Shown here one piece after another: positions 1 through 7,433 of a DNA stretch of 13,750 nt; positions within the stretch are counted from its first letter, which is position 1; each line of letters begins with the position of its first letter. Location of the stretch: assembly GCA_016919605.1 (NCBI GenBank), contig JACXTQ010000387.1, forward strand, positions 1 through 13,750, in the 5' to 3' direction. Below the pieces are notes generated by a model. It worked only from the letters and a program-made list of their open reading frames with translations. It ran no database searches and was not told the origin of the DNA. The stretch is from Methylovulum sp. GTDB taxonomy: Bacteria > Pseudomonadota > Gammaproteobacteria > Methylococcales > Methylomonadaceae. A program made the translations under genes and the position numbers.

Positions 1-1
1 A

Positions 2-202
2 TCAACAGGTGTGTTAGCCGCCAATGAATTTAAGGTGATCGGTAATGGCAATCAGGCGGATGGTAATGACCATATCCTGTATAACACGGCTACGGGTACG
101 GTGCTTTATGATACGGATGGCAGCGGTGCGGCGGTGGCGCAAGTGTTTGCTGTCATAGGCATAGGCGTGGCGCTTACGCAGGCTGATTTTATGGTGGTTT
201 AA
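2..202 (+). CDS. C-terminal end of an RTX/hemolysin-type secreted protein (partial)
   Basis: Only the last 66 codons are in the window; the reading frame is open from base 2 and ends at TAA 200-202. The tail contains NDHILYNTATG, then LYDTDGSGAA, then LTQADFMVV. This pattern (DxxxYN..TG..LYD.DG.G...F..L....LT..DF.VV) is typical of the extreme C-terminus of RTX/hemolysin-type calcium-binding proteins. Proteins ending this way usually carry glycine-rich nonapeptide calcium-binding repeats further upstream and are exported by type I secretion, the signal lying in this C-terminal region. No nonapeptide repeats are visible in the portion present, so enzymatic or adhesive function cannot be told. 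The GTG at 11 is internal to the frame and is not the real start. Identification of the family is by pattern recognition from a short tail. Confidence 0.7.
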   Translation, partial: STGVLAANEFKVIGNGNQADGNDHILYNTATGTVLYDTDGSGAAVAQVFAVIGIGVALTQADFMVV

Positions 203-253
203 CCCTAACCGGCGGACACGGATGGACGCCGCCCGTGTCCGCTGGCCTTAGGG
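203..253. terminator. Large inverted repeat between convergent genes, probable bidirectional terminator
   Basis: The arms 203-221 and 232-253 are largely complementary: the inner 10 bases GCGGACACGG (212-221) pair with CCGTGTCCGC (233-242), and the outer CCCTAA (203-208) pairs with TTAGGG (248-253), with a short mismatched stretch between. The structure starts right after the stop codon of the plus-strand gene and contains the stop codon of the minus-strand gene (248-250). There is no strong T-run on either side, so termination is inferred from position and stem strength. Confidence 0.6.
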
Positions 254-988
254 TTCTTGAGGGTCTGTGGGCGCTTCAAAAAGCTGTCGGTAAGATATAT
301 ACATCATAGTTGACACCAGCATGAACAAAACAGGGGTCAGTAGCGGGGTGACGGTGGTGCATAACACCGCTTCAGCAAACACAAAGCCCAGTATTTTATA
401 AAGGGCGGCTTGGTTTTTCGCCACCGCTTGGTCGCTTTGGGCTTTGGCCACGCTCCAACGGGTGTTTTTAAACAACATCAACGGATGGCTAAACCAACCG
501 ACAAAGCTGGTCAGCATTAAGAGCGTAAAAATCAGCGTGACATTGGCATAAGCATACAGCCAACTTGCCAACTCACGGGCGGTTTCCCGATGTAAGTTAG
601 CCGGTGTCAGCTCCCAGTGGAAGAAAAATTGCGGGATTTTGTAATACTCCCCCGACAACAGGTTGGCGATCAGCATGAATACAAACCAGCAACTGACGAT
701 GGCCCCCGCCGCCAGCACCGCCAGTGGCAAGCTTTTGTTGATGGCCCAGCGCAAGCCGACCGGCTGTGGGGAGGTGGCCTGCATGTCAATGTATTTGGCC
801 AGCCCGACCCCTACGAACAAGCCGGTCACGGCGATAAAAATCCCTAGGGCTAAGGAGATTTTGCCGACTATCAGTGCTATCCCCATCACCGCGCAATAAC
901 CAAACCATACCCACGGACGCAGTCTAATAAAGCTGAGTGTTTGTTGCAGGCAGTCGGTAAAGTTAAGTTTTTGCGGGCGGTTTTTCAC
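248..988 (-). CDS. Multi-pass inner membrane protein of unknown function
   Basis: The product has 246 residues and is strongly hydrophobic. I see about five or six membrane segments (roughly residues 27-42, 45-64, 87-110, 148-168 and a long stretch 198-232), with a cytosol-like charged N-terminus (MKNRPQKLNF). It resembles the uncharacterised integral membrane proteins called BPSS1780-like in proteobacteria, which have a similar size and a similar N-terminal amphipathic stretch before the first membrane segment; I hold that match loosely. No catalytic motif is visible. The start is a GTG (986-988) that overlaps the trpS stop TGA as GTGA, so translation is probably coupled to trpS. The stop codon lies inside the inverted repeat shared with the convergent gene. 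Confidence 0.8.
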   Translation of the reverse strand: MKNRPQKLNFTDCLQQTLSFIRLRPWVWFGYCAVMGIALIVGKISLALGIFIAVTGLFVGVGLAKYIDMQATSPQPVGLRWAINKSLPLAVLAAGAIVSCWFVFMLIANLLSGEYYKIPQFFFHWELTPANLHRETARELASWLYAYANVTLIFTLLMLTSFVGWFSHPLMLFKNTRWSVAKAQSDQAVAKNQAALYKILGFVFAEAVLCTTVTPLLTPVLFMLVSTMMYISYRQLFEAPTDPQEP

Positions 989-1998
989 GCTGAAATCCTG
1001 GCGATACCTACGGCTTTGCGCAGTGTTTGCATAAAGGGTACGCTGATGTCACGCGCTTTTTGCGCCCCTTCCTGCAACTGTTCCTCGATATGTTCAGGCG
1101 CTTGCAGTAAGGCTTCGTAACGCTCGCGGGCGGGGGTGACGTGGTCGTTGATATGTTCAAACAACACTTGCTTCATTTCGCCCCAGCCGATGCCTTCGGC
1201 GTAACGCTGGCGGATATGGGCGACTTCATACGGGGTGGCGAAGGCTTGGTAAATGCTGAACAGGGTGCAGGTGTCGGGGTCTTTAGGTTCGCCCGGTTCC
1301 AGCGAATTGGTTTTGATTTTGTTGATGAGTTTTCTGAGCTTTTTCTCTGGCTCGAACAGCGGGATGGTGTTGTTGTAGCTTTTGCTCATTTTCCGCCCGT
1401 CCAAACCGGATAAGGTCGCCCCGTGTTCTTCCAGCAAGGCTTCCGGCAGGACAAAATGCTCGCCGTAAATGTGGTTGAACCGCGCCGCTAGGTCACGCGC
1501 CATTTCAATGTGTTGGATTTGGTCTTTGCCCACCGGCACTTTGTTGGCGTTGAATAATAAGATGTCGGCGGCCATCAGGATAGGGTAGCTGAACAGGCCC
1601 ATGGTGATGCCTTTGTCGGGGTCGTTTTCGCCGCTTTGTTCATTGTCGGCCACCGCCGCCTTGTAGGCGTGGGCGCGGTTCATCAGGCCCTTGGACGCGA
1701 CACAGGTCAGCAGCCAAGACAGCTCCAGCGTTTCCGGTACGTCCGACTGGCGGTAAAATACCGCATTGGCGGTATCTAAGCCTAAGGCTAGCCATGTGGC
1801 GGCAATTTCTAAACTGGATTGTCTGACCCGCTCCGGCTCTTGGCATTTGATTAGTGCGTGGTAATCAGCCAAAAAGTAAAACGGCTGGACGTCGGCGTTT
1901 TTACTGGCGGCGATGGCGGGGCGTATCGCGCCGACATAATTGCCTAGGTGCGGGGTTCCGGTGGTGGTGATACCTGTTAAAACAATGGCTTTCTTCAT
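985..1998 (-). CDS. trpS: Tryptophan--tRNA ligase
   Basis: Cytosolic class I aminoacyl-tRNA synthetase that activates tryptophan with ATP and charges tRNA-Trp. From the ATG at 1996-1998 the protein has 337 residues, close to the usual bacterial length of about 330-340. The N-terminus shows the nucleotide-binding signature TGITTTGTPHLGNYVGA, with the HIGH-like motif near residues 15-20. The second signature, KMSKS, is at residues 203-207 (GRKMSKSYNN). The C-terminal anticodon-binding helical region is complete. The frame stays open upstream, with alternative starts ATG at 2014-2016 and TTG at 2038-2040; the TTG is preceded by an AGG at a suitable distance. I prefer 1998 because family members begin just before the VLTG motif. 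The gene overlaps the following membrane protein gene by four bases. Confidence 0.96.
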   Translation of the reverse strand: MKKAIVLTGITTTGTPHLGNYVGAIRPAIAASKNADVQPFYFLADYHALIKCQEPERVRQSSLEIAATWLALGLDTANAVFYRQSDVPETLELSWLLTCVASKGLMNRAHAYKAAVADNEQSGENDPDKGITMGLFSYPILMAADILLFNANKVPVGKDQIQHIEMARDLAARFNHIYGEHFVLPEALLEEHGATLSGLDGRKMSKSYNNTIPLFEPEKKLRKLINKIKTNSLEPGEPKDPDTCTLFSIYQAFATPYEVAHIRQRYAEGIGWGEMKQVLFEHINDHVTPARERYEALLQAPEHIEEQLQEGAQKARDISVPFMQTLRKAVGIARISA

Positions 1999-2181
1999 TA
2001 GCGGTGGCTCGGTCATTCGATGGGTTAATGTGGGCGACAATCTTACCTAAATTTTGGCCAAGTTACAGTAATTGATGTTACGCGTCTGTGCGTTATGAAC
2101 GATGGAGCCTAAAAACGGTATACTAGGGATTGCCAAGAAAGCAATAGGCACCAAGACGCAAGCAGCGTCAGGGCATACGGG

Positions 2182-2205
2182 CCAGCGCCGTTGGTCTAGC
2201 GCTGG
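2182..2205. repeat. Short perfect inverted repeat around a stop codon
   Basis: CCAGCGC (2182-2188) and GCGCTGG (2199-2205) form a seven-base perfect stem with a ten-base loop. It includes the TAG stop (2196-2198) of the minus-strand gene 2196-2990. There is no T-run after it on the minus strand, so it may stabilise the 3' end or be a weak terminator. Confidence 0.4.
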
Positions 2206-2990
2206 AATTTGGAGAACAGGCTTTTGATGGGGTCGGCGATAAGTTGGCGACCTTTGGCGCCAGCGGCGGGGGAGGTGTTTTTGTCCGCTTCAGCCGCATG
2301 GTAAGGGGCGATATAGTCAAGGATGGCACTGCGATCTTCTTCGGAGATGTCGGCACGGATAAAGCGGTTGTCACGGCGCATGAAATAGCTTAACAAGGCA
2401 TCTAAAAAATCATCATCCAATTGTTCGGGGATAAAGTATTTTTGGAATACTTGGAAATTGTCATGGTTGAAAATGGCCACTTTTAACCGTGAGTTTTTAT
2501 AATCGACCATAATGCGAAAATGCACCGGAATTTTCCGCTCGACAATAAACATACCGGCATCCATGCCATAATTTTTTTGCTGAAAGCGCAGGCCCCGCTC
2601 AAACAAAAACGCGTACTCCCGATCAACTACGTTTTTGGGCGACATCGAATAGCTAAAATTGCCTTCCGCTTCGCATAGAAAACTGACATTGACTTGCATG
2701 AGCCGATGATAGTCGGCCATGCCCATGCGCCCGTCGGTGTTGATTTTGTAGTTTTTCTGAACCAGAGTGCCAAAGTGCGGGTAACGGCGCGAGTAATGGC
2801 GCACCACCACCGGCTCATCCAGAAAATTAAGGTATTCGACCAACTCCCGAAAGCTATCATACAAAAATTGCATTTTGGGCAGCAGCACTTGTTGGTAAGT
2901 CTGTTCCAAATGGCTTTCATACACGTTATGCTCATGCAGGGCGCGTTTTTTGTCTTCGGCCTTTTGTCTTAATTCATCAAGTATGTTCAT
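2196..2990 (-). CDS. Conserved protein of unknown function
   Basis: I do not recognise a named family. The 264-residue product is soluble, with no signal peptide or membrane segment. The first 60 residues are charged and probably helical (MNILDELRQKAEDKKRALHE, then an HLEQTYQQVLLPKMQFLYDSF stretch). The middle, about residues 60-215, is rich in aromatic and basic residues and looks like a compact alpha/beta domain (VVVRHYSRRYPHFGTLVQ; IPVHFRIMVDYKNSRLKVAI; NFQVFQKYFIPEQLDDDFLD; SYFMRRDNRFIRADISEE). The C-terminal 40 residues are low in complexity and probably flexible. The start ATG (2988-2990) is preceded by a GGA at a suitable distance. It sits alone between manB and trpS on the same strand, with 74 bases to manB and about 200 to trpS. 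The good spacing and codon use suggest a real chromosomal gene. Confidence 0.85.
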   Translation of the reverse strand: MNILDELRQKAEDKKRALHEHNVYESHLEQTYQQVLLPKMQFLYDSFRELVEYLNFLDEPVVVRHYSRRYPHFGTLVQKNYKINTDGRMGMADYHRLMQVNVSFLCEAEGNFSYSMSPKNVVDREYAFLFERGLRFQQKNYGMDAGMFIVERKIPVHFRIMVDYKNSRLKVAIFNHDNFQVFQKYFIPEQLDDDFLDALLSYFMRRDNRFIRADISEEDRSAILDYIAPYHAAEADKNTSPAAGAKGRQLIADPIKSLFSKFQR

Positions 2991-3042
2991 ACGGGTATTC
3001 CGCCAATAGTTTAACTAAATGGTCAACGCGCTTATAGTAACC

Positions 3043-3061
3043 AAAAAATAGCCCAGAGGCT
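3043..3061 (-). terminator. Probable intrinsic terminator of manB
   Basis: On the minus strand, just after the manB stop codon (3065-3067), the sequence reads AGCC, a four-base loop, GGCT, then ATTTTTTGG. A short G+C stem followed by six T residues fits a small Rho-independent terminator. The stem is only four pairs, so its strength is doubtful. Confidence 0.5.
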
Positions 3062-3064
3062 GGA

Positions 3065-4438
3065 TTAATCCGTCAGTAATGCTAACAATTGCGCTGTTTT
3101 TGCTTGCATCAGGGGGCTGTCGCCACGCGTTTCGACGTTCAGCCTGACCAAAGGTTCCGTGTTTGAACAACGTAAGTTAAACCGCCACTGGGCAAATTCC
3201 ATGCTTAAGCCATCGGTAAAATCCACGGCCACCGCTTCGGCTTGGTAATGGTGTTGGACTTTAGCCAACACGGCGGCGGGATCGGCGATAGTGCGGTTGA
3301 TTTCGCCACTGGCGGGAAATAGCCCCATCCTTTCATCGACCAGTTGTGATAAGGTTTTGCCTGTGCTGCTGATTAAGGCGACCACCAACAGCCACGGGAT
3401 CATGCCGCTGTCACAGTAGGCGAAATCGCGGAAATAATGGTGGGCGCTCATTTCGCCGCCATACACGGCATCTTCGCTACGCATCCGCTCCTTAATGAAG
3501 GCATGGCCGGTTTTGCTTTGGATAGCGATTCCGCCCAAGTGACTGACGATGTCTACGGTGTTCCAGGTCAGGCGCGGGTCATGGACGATTTTGGCACCAG
3601 GATTGAGCTTTAAGAAGGCGGCGGCCAGCAGGCCGACGATATAATAGCCTTCAATAAAGCGCCCCGTTTCGTCAAACAAAAAGCAGCGGTCAAAATCACC
3701 GTCCCAAGCAATGCCCAAATCCGCGTGGTGTTCGGTAATCGCGGCCATGGTACTGGCGCGGTTTTCCGGTAATAACGGATTGGGGATACCATTAGGGAAA
3801 TGCCCGTCCGGTTCGTGGTGGATTTTAATCAGCTCCAACGGCACCAAGGCAGCTTCCAGATTGTCCAGCACATGCCCCGCCGCCCCGTTACCGGCATTGA
3901 CGACCACCTTTAAGGGCTTAAGCGGCTGGTCGCCCAGATAGCTTAACAGATGTTGGGTATAGGCGGCGCTGATGTCGATGTGCGTCACCGCGCCCCGTTG
4001 CACGGCGGGGGCGGGGAATTGGTTGCGCTCGGCCAAGGCCTTAATGTCATTGAGGCCGGTGTCGCCGCTGATGGGTTTGCTATGTTCGCGCACCAGCTTC
4101 ATGCCGTTATAATCTTTGGGATTATGGCTGGCAGTGACCATAATGCCGCCATCCATCGCCATACCCTGATCCTGATAGGCGAAAGTGGCAAAATACACTT
4201 CTTCCGTACCGCATAAACCAATATCATAGACATTAACCCCCGCATCCAACAGACCTTCGGTGAGCGCCGCCGCCATCTCGTCACTGGATAGGCGGATGTC
4301 GCGCCCGACAATCACCGCCTTGGGTTGGATGTGTTCGGCGAACGCCCGACCAATACGGTAGGCAATATCGGCATTGAGTTCGTCAGGCAACCTGCCGCGA
4401 ATGTCATAAGCTTTAAAACAGGTTAATGGTGTCGTCAT
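3065..4438 (-). CDS. manB: Phosphomannomutase (CpsG/ManB type)
   Basis: Cytosolic alpha-D-phosphohexomutase interconverting mannose 6-phosphate and mannose 1-phosphate, the step that feeds GDP-mannose synthesis for polysaccharides; some relatives also act on glucose phosphates. From ATG 4436-4438 the protein has 457 residues, matching the roughly 456 of enterobacterial CpsG. The start LTCFKAYDIRG is the family signature. Catalytic serine 104 lies in TASHNPKDYNG, the magnesium loop DGDFDR is at 246-251, the sugar-specificity loop GGEMSAHHYF at 327-336, and the phosphate-binding loop SNTEP at 425-429. All four active-site segments are intact. An in-frame TTG at 4448-4450 would add four residues; the ATG fits family length better. 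A promoter lies upstream and a small terminator downstream, so it may be transcribed alone. Confidence 0.93.
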   Translation of the reverse strand: MTTPLTCFKAYDIRGRLPDELNADIAYRIGRAFAEHIQPKAVIVGRDIRLSSDEMAAALTEGLLDAGVNVYDIGLCGTEEVYFATFAYQDQGMAMDGGIMVTASHNPKDYNGMKLVREHSKPISGDTGLNDIKALAERNQFPAPAVQRGAVTHIDISAAYTQHLLSYLGDQPLKPLKVVVNAGNGAAGHVLDNLEAALVPLELIKIHHEPDGHFPNGIPNPLLPENRASTMAAITEHHADLGIAWDGDFDRCFLFDETGRFIEGYYIVGLLAAAFLKLNPGAKIVHDPRLTWNTVDIVSHLGGIAIQSKTGHAFIKERMRSEDAVYGGEMSAHHYFRDFAYCDSGMIPWLLVVALISSTGKTLSQLVDERMGLFPASGEINRTIADPAAVLAKVQHHYQAEAVAVDFTDGLSMEFAQWRFNLRCSNTEPLVRLNVETRGDSPLMQAKTAQLLALLTD

Positions 4439-4485
4439 GGTTAATGTCAAGTGATCCAGATTGTGTCTTGTTGTAAATCCTTTCT

Positions 4486-4514
4486 AGTATAATGGCTAAG
4501 GTTTTAATGACCAA
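4486..4514 (-). promoter_or_regulatory. Sigma-70-type promoter of manB
   Basis: On the minus strand TTGGTC (4509-4514) is followed by exactly 17 bases and TATACT (4486-4491). The -10 box matches the consensus at five of six positions and the -35 at its first three. The predicted transcript start is near 4478, about 40 bases before the manB ATG. The -10 overlaps a perfect plus-strand TATAAT at 4488-4493. Confidence 0.55.
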
Positions 4515-4520
4515 TAAATA

Positions 4521-4548
4521 TTGCCCCACCCCTTGCACAGATTATATA
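4521..4548 (+). promoter_or_regulatory. Possible promoter giving a leaderless transcript for the 4556 gene
   Basis: TTGCCC (4521-4526), a 16-base spacer and TATATA (4543-4548) would place the transcript start at about 4555, directly at the ATG (4556). This agrees with the absence of any Shine-Dalgarno sequence before that ATG. The alternative is the perfect TATAAT at 4488-4493, but no good -35 box lies at the right distance from it. Confidence 0.3.
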
Positions 4549-4555
4549 AAAAATT

Positions 4556-5230
4556 ATGGCGAATTTTAAAGTCCATGTTGCCGGTGCCGCCATTGCCAGT
4601 GCCGCCGCTGCCGCGTCTGCCGTTTATATGCAACTGATTACACTTGACCAAACCCTGTGGCTGGTCTTGTTAGGAACGGTCGGCGGCCTGTTGCCGGATA
4701 TTGATGCCAGCAATTCCAGGCCGGTGCGCCTGTTGTTTACCGTGCTGGCGTTAATGGCCGTGAGCTTGGTGGCCCAAGCGCTGCAACACCATTACCCGGC
4801 GTATGGGGTGTTGGGCGCGGCCCTAGCGGCGTACCCGTTGACACGCTACGGTTTGTTCGCCCTGTTTAACCGCTTCACCAAGCACCGTGGTGTATTCCAC
4901 TCGGTGTTGGCGGCGGTGTTTTTTGCCTTAATGACAACTAATATAACCCATTATTTACTGCATTGGAGTATTTTGCAAGCGTGGTTAAACGGCGCGTTTA
5001 TCGCCTTTGGTTTTATCGTCCATTTGTTGTTGGACGAAGCCTACAGCGTCGATTTAAGCAATAAGCGCCTAAAAAAATCGTTTGGTACGGCGTTAAAGCT
5101 ATTCCACTATAGAGACCTGAGCGCGTCATTTTTATTATTGACCGCAACCTTAGTGATGGCGATACTGGCCCCGTCTAGCGTGCCATTGCAACAAGCCATT
5201 GAGCTGACCCAATGGCGGGTTATCAAATAA
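4556..5230 (+). CDS. YdjM/DUF457-type membrane-bound metal-dependent hydrolase
   Basis: Predicted inner-membrane protein of 224 residues in the family that includes E. coli YdjM, a LexA-regulated membrane protein annotated as a metal-dependent hydrolase; the substrate is not known. The conserved pattern of possible metal ligands is all present: His7 in KVHVAGA, Asp48 and Asp50 in LLPDIDASNS, His110 and His115 in KHRGVFHS, and His156 with Asp160 in HLLLDEAYSVD. Hydrophobic segments lie at about residues 8-28, 33-47, 58-75, 83-95, 113-128, 142-158 and 190-207. No LexA box is visible upstream, so SOS control is not supported here. No ribosome binding site precedes the ATG. The stop TAA forms TAATG with a possible start of the histidine kinase gene, which suggests that the two are co-transcribed. 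The function in this operon is unknown. Confidence 0.85.
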   Translation: MANFKVHVAGAAIASAAAAASAVYMQLITLDQTLWLVLLGTVGGLLPDIDASNSRPVRLLFTVLALMAVSLVAQALQHHYPAYGVLGAALAAYPLTRYGLFALFNRFTKHRGVFHSVLAAVFFALMTTNITHYLLHWSILQAWLNGAFIAFGFIVHLLLDEAYSVDLSNKRLKKSFGTALKLFHYRDLSASFLLLTATLVMAILAPSSVPLQQAIELTQWRVIK

Positions 5231-5250
5231 TGGCAACATCAGGTCTTACC

Positions 5251-6561
5251 ATGAGTTTACGTTACCAAATCAATGTCCGCATTATACTGGCCAGTTTCAT
5301 CATTTTGGTGTTGGGCGGCATGGTCGCGGTGTGGCAAGCGCGGGCGGCGGTCAGTAAGGAAATTGATTCCTCGCTCAATCTAGCTCGGCAACTGATCCAA
5401 CTGAATTTCCCCCATGGCGGCCAGAGCGCGGTGGACATCAGCGCGTGGTTGCCGCGCTTTGTCTCGTTGGAACAAACTCGCCATTTGCAGATACAACTGC
5501 AAAAAGCCAGCGGCGAAGTGGTCAACTTTACCGCCGAACCCAAACGTGTCGCCGCCAGCCAGGCTCCCCCGCACTGGTTTATCAACCTAGTGTCCACCCA
5601 ATACCCTGAAGTTGAACAACAATTGACCACCGCTGACGGCCAACGCTTGACCTTAATCATCCAAGCCGACCCGATTGATGAAATCAGCGAGGCTTGGCAA
5701 GAAAGCCGAGCGTTTTTTGTCTCGCTGTGGGTGATGGCCTTGCTGACCTTTGGCGCCGTCAATCTGGTGTTTAACAAAGCGTTTCGGGCGATTGCCGCTA
5801 TTGTCGATGGCCTGAAAGCGATAGAGCAGGGCAGCTACCAGCAAAAATTGCCCGACTTTGCCATTCAAGAATACGACCATATCGCCAAAGCCATCAACCA
5901 TCTGACCACCGTGCTGGACACCGCACAACAAGAAAACAGCGCCTTAACCCTGCATTCGTTACAAATCCAAGAAGAAGAGCGGCAACATTTGTCACAAGAG
6001 CTGCATGACGAACTGGGGCAATCGTTGACCGCCATTAAAGTCATGGCCGTCACCGCCAAAAACCCACAGGCCGACACCGCCCAGATCACCGATGCCATCA
6101 TCAGCATCTGCGACCACCTCATCACCGTAGTACGCTCCATGATGCGCCATTTGCACCCCCTAGTGCTGACCGAACTGGGCTTAAAAGCGACCTTAGAAGA
6201 TTTACTTAACCACTGGGCCAGCCGCCAACCGGACTTGACCTTAATTTTGCACTGTAACGATGCCGTTGACCACTTGCCGCCAAAAATGGACATCCAACTG
6301 TTTCGGGTCGTACAAGAATGCCTGACCAACATCGTCCGCCACGCCCAAGCCAGCGAAGCCACCATCCGTCTCGACATCCTTAACGGCCACCTGTATTTGG
6401 AAGTGGCCGACAACGGGCGCGGCAGCACCGTAGCCGACCTTAAAGCCGGATTTGGCTTATCGGGTATGCGCGAGCGCATCAAAAGCCTAGGTGGCGACTT
6501 TGCCATCGACACCGCCCCCCAACAAGGCCTACGCATTAGCGCGACCGTACCCCTACCATGA
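5251..6561 (+). CDS. Membrane sensor histidine kinase, NarX/UhpB class with HisKA_3 domain
   Basis: Senses an external or membrane signal and passes phosphate to the response regulator encoded next door. From ATG 5251 it has 436 residues: membrane segment 1 at about 8-28, a periplasmic domain of about 125 residues, membrane segment 2 at about 155-175, a HAMP-like linker to about 228, the HisKA_3 dimerisation domain with phospho-acceptor His252 in QELHDELGQ, and the ATPase domain with the N-box QECLTNIVRHA (Glu356, Asn360), the G1 box VADNGRG and the G2 box GFGLSGMRERI. All catalytic boxes are intact. The short N-terminal sensor looks like the LapD/MoxY type; this is an impression. Start choice: ATG 5251 has an AGG seven bases upstream; ATG 5230 overlaps the preceding stop as TAATG, and ATG 5212 is also in frame. 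It overlaps the regulator gene by ATGA. Confidence 0.92.
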   Translation: MSLRYQINVRIILASFIILVLGGMVAVWQARAAVSKEIDSSLNLARQLIQLNFPHGGQSAVDISAWLPRFVSLEQTRHLQIQLQKASGEVVNFTAEPKRVAASQAPPHWFINLVSTQYPEVEQQLTTADGQRLTLIIQADPIDEISEAWQESRAFFVSLWVMALLTFGAVNLVFNKAFRAIAAIVDGLKAIEQGSYQQKLPDFAIQEYDHIAKAINHLTTVLDTAQQENSALTLHSLQIQEEERQHLSQELHDELGQSLTAIKVMAVTAKNPQADTAQITDAIISICDHLITVVRSMMRHLHPLVLTELGLKATLEDLLNHWASRQPDLTLILHCNDAVDHLPPKMDIQLFRVVQECLTNIVRHAQASEATIRLDILNGHLYLEVADNGRGSTVADLKAGFGLSGMRERIKSLGGDFAIDTAPQQGLRISATVPLP

Positions 6562-7205
6562 ACGACACCATCAAAATCCTCTTAGTCGATGACCATGCCA
6601 TCGTCCGCGCCGGTTTCAGGCTACTGCTATCCTCAGTCGGCTCCTTCGTAGTGGTGGCCGAAGCCGAACGTGGCGAAGCCGCCTGTCAGCTCTATCTGGA
6701 AACCCAGCCTGACATAACCGTCTTGGATTTGTCCATGCCCGGCATTGGCGGTCTGGAAACCCTACGGCGCATCTGCCAACGTGACAGCCAAGCCAAAGTG
6801 CTGGTGTTCAGCGTCCACGATGAAAGCGTCTACGTCAACCGTGCAATGGCGGCGGGAGCGAAAGGCTACATCACCAAAAGCAGTGCGCCCGGTATCTTAG
6901 TGGAAGCCATCCAAACCATCGCCCAAGGCGGTACTTACATCGAACAAGGCCTACTCAAAGCCCCGCCCCCCGCCCCCGCCCAAACCAGCGATTACCGCGC
7001 CATCATCGACACCTTATCCCCTAGGGAATTCGACATCTTCCTGCTACTGGCCAAAGGCCTGACCGCCCATAAAATCGCCGATGAATTATGCCTAGGCTAC
7101 AAGACCGTAGCCAATTATGGCACACAGATTAAGGCCAAGCTGAGTGTCGCCACCGTCGCCGAATTGGCGCATATTGCGATGGTGTTGGGGGTTATGAAGG
7201 GGTGA
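6558..7205 (+). CDS. Response regulator, NarL/FixJ family with LuxR-type DNA-binding domain
   Basis: Transcription regulator of 215 residues, partner of the upstream kinase (four-base ATGA overlap, so translation is coupled). The receiver domain spans about residues 5-120 with the acidic pair Asp11-Asp12, phospho-acceptor Asp57 (TVLDLSMPG), Ser85 at the switch position and Lys107 in GYITK. A proline/alanine-rich linker (PPPAPAQ, near residues 135-142) joins it to a LuxR-type helix-turn-helix at about 150-205 (LSPREFDIFLLLAKGLTAHKI, then ADELCLGYKTVANYGTQIKAKL). All key residues are present, so it should be functional. Targets cannot be read from the sequence. It is the last gene of high-G+C type before the A+T-rich insert. 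Confidence 0.94.
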   Translation: MNDTIKILLVDDHAIVRAGFRLLLSSVGSFVVVAEAERGEAACQLYLETQPDITVLDLSMPGIGGLETLRRICQRDSQAKVLVFSVHDESVYVNRAMAAGAKGYITKSSAPGILVEAIQTIAQGGTYIEQGLLKAPPPAPAQTSDYRAIIDTLSPREFDIFLLLAKGLTAHKIADELCLGYKTVANYGTQIKAKLSVATVAELAHIAMVLGVMKG

Positions 7206-7332
7206 GGGGGGTATGTGCCTAAAGGGCATGTTGTCAAGATGAATGATCGAACGACAATCAGCGATTATTATTTACCAAAAAATGCGTTATAGCGTACTAT
7301 GAAGCCTTAGGTTTTTCTCTAATATATTTTAC

Positions 7333-7367
7333 TTGACTATAATAACTTAGCGATTGTAAATTACAAT
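7333..7367 (+). promoter_or_regulatory. Putative promoter and palindromic operator of the GAPS4-like cassette
   Basis: TTGACT (7333-7338) matches the -35 consensus at five of six bases; TGTAAA (7355-7360), 16 bases later, is a fair -10. The -10 lies inside the 15-base perfect palindrome ATTGTAA-A-TTACAAT (7353-7367), a good size for a dimeric repressor site. A separate TATAAT at 7338-7343 could be an alternative -10, placing the palindrome at the transcript start. Promoter and operator roles are inferred from position, 67 bases before the first gene. Confidence 0.42.
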
Positions 7368-7433
7368 AGACAATAAAATTTATGAATATTGCCTATCGGC
7401 GAATCCAACCTACCTTAAATATAAATTATTATC

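Noticed and set aside
2116..2124. Plus-strand TATACT box in the gap upstream of trpS
   Set aside because: No -35 box at a suitable distance and no plus-strand gene follows it.
5865..6536. Long open frame on the minus strand opposite the histidine kinase
   Set aside because: It lies fully antisense to a well-supported kinase gene with intact HisKA_3 and ATPase motifs; its translation is low in complexity and has no recognisable domain.
6955..6985. C-rich run in the response regulator gene
   Set aside because: It simply encodes the proline/alanine linker between the receiver and DNA-binding domains.
7239..7292. Seventeen-residue frame MNDRTTISDYYLPKNAL
   Set aside because: Too short to call, no ribosome binding site, and no recognisable match; may be a fragment left at the insert edge.
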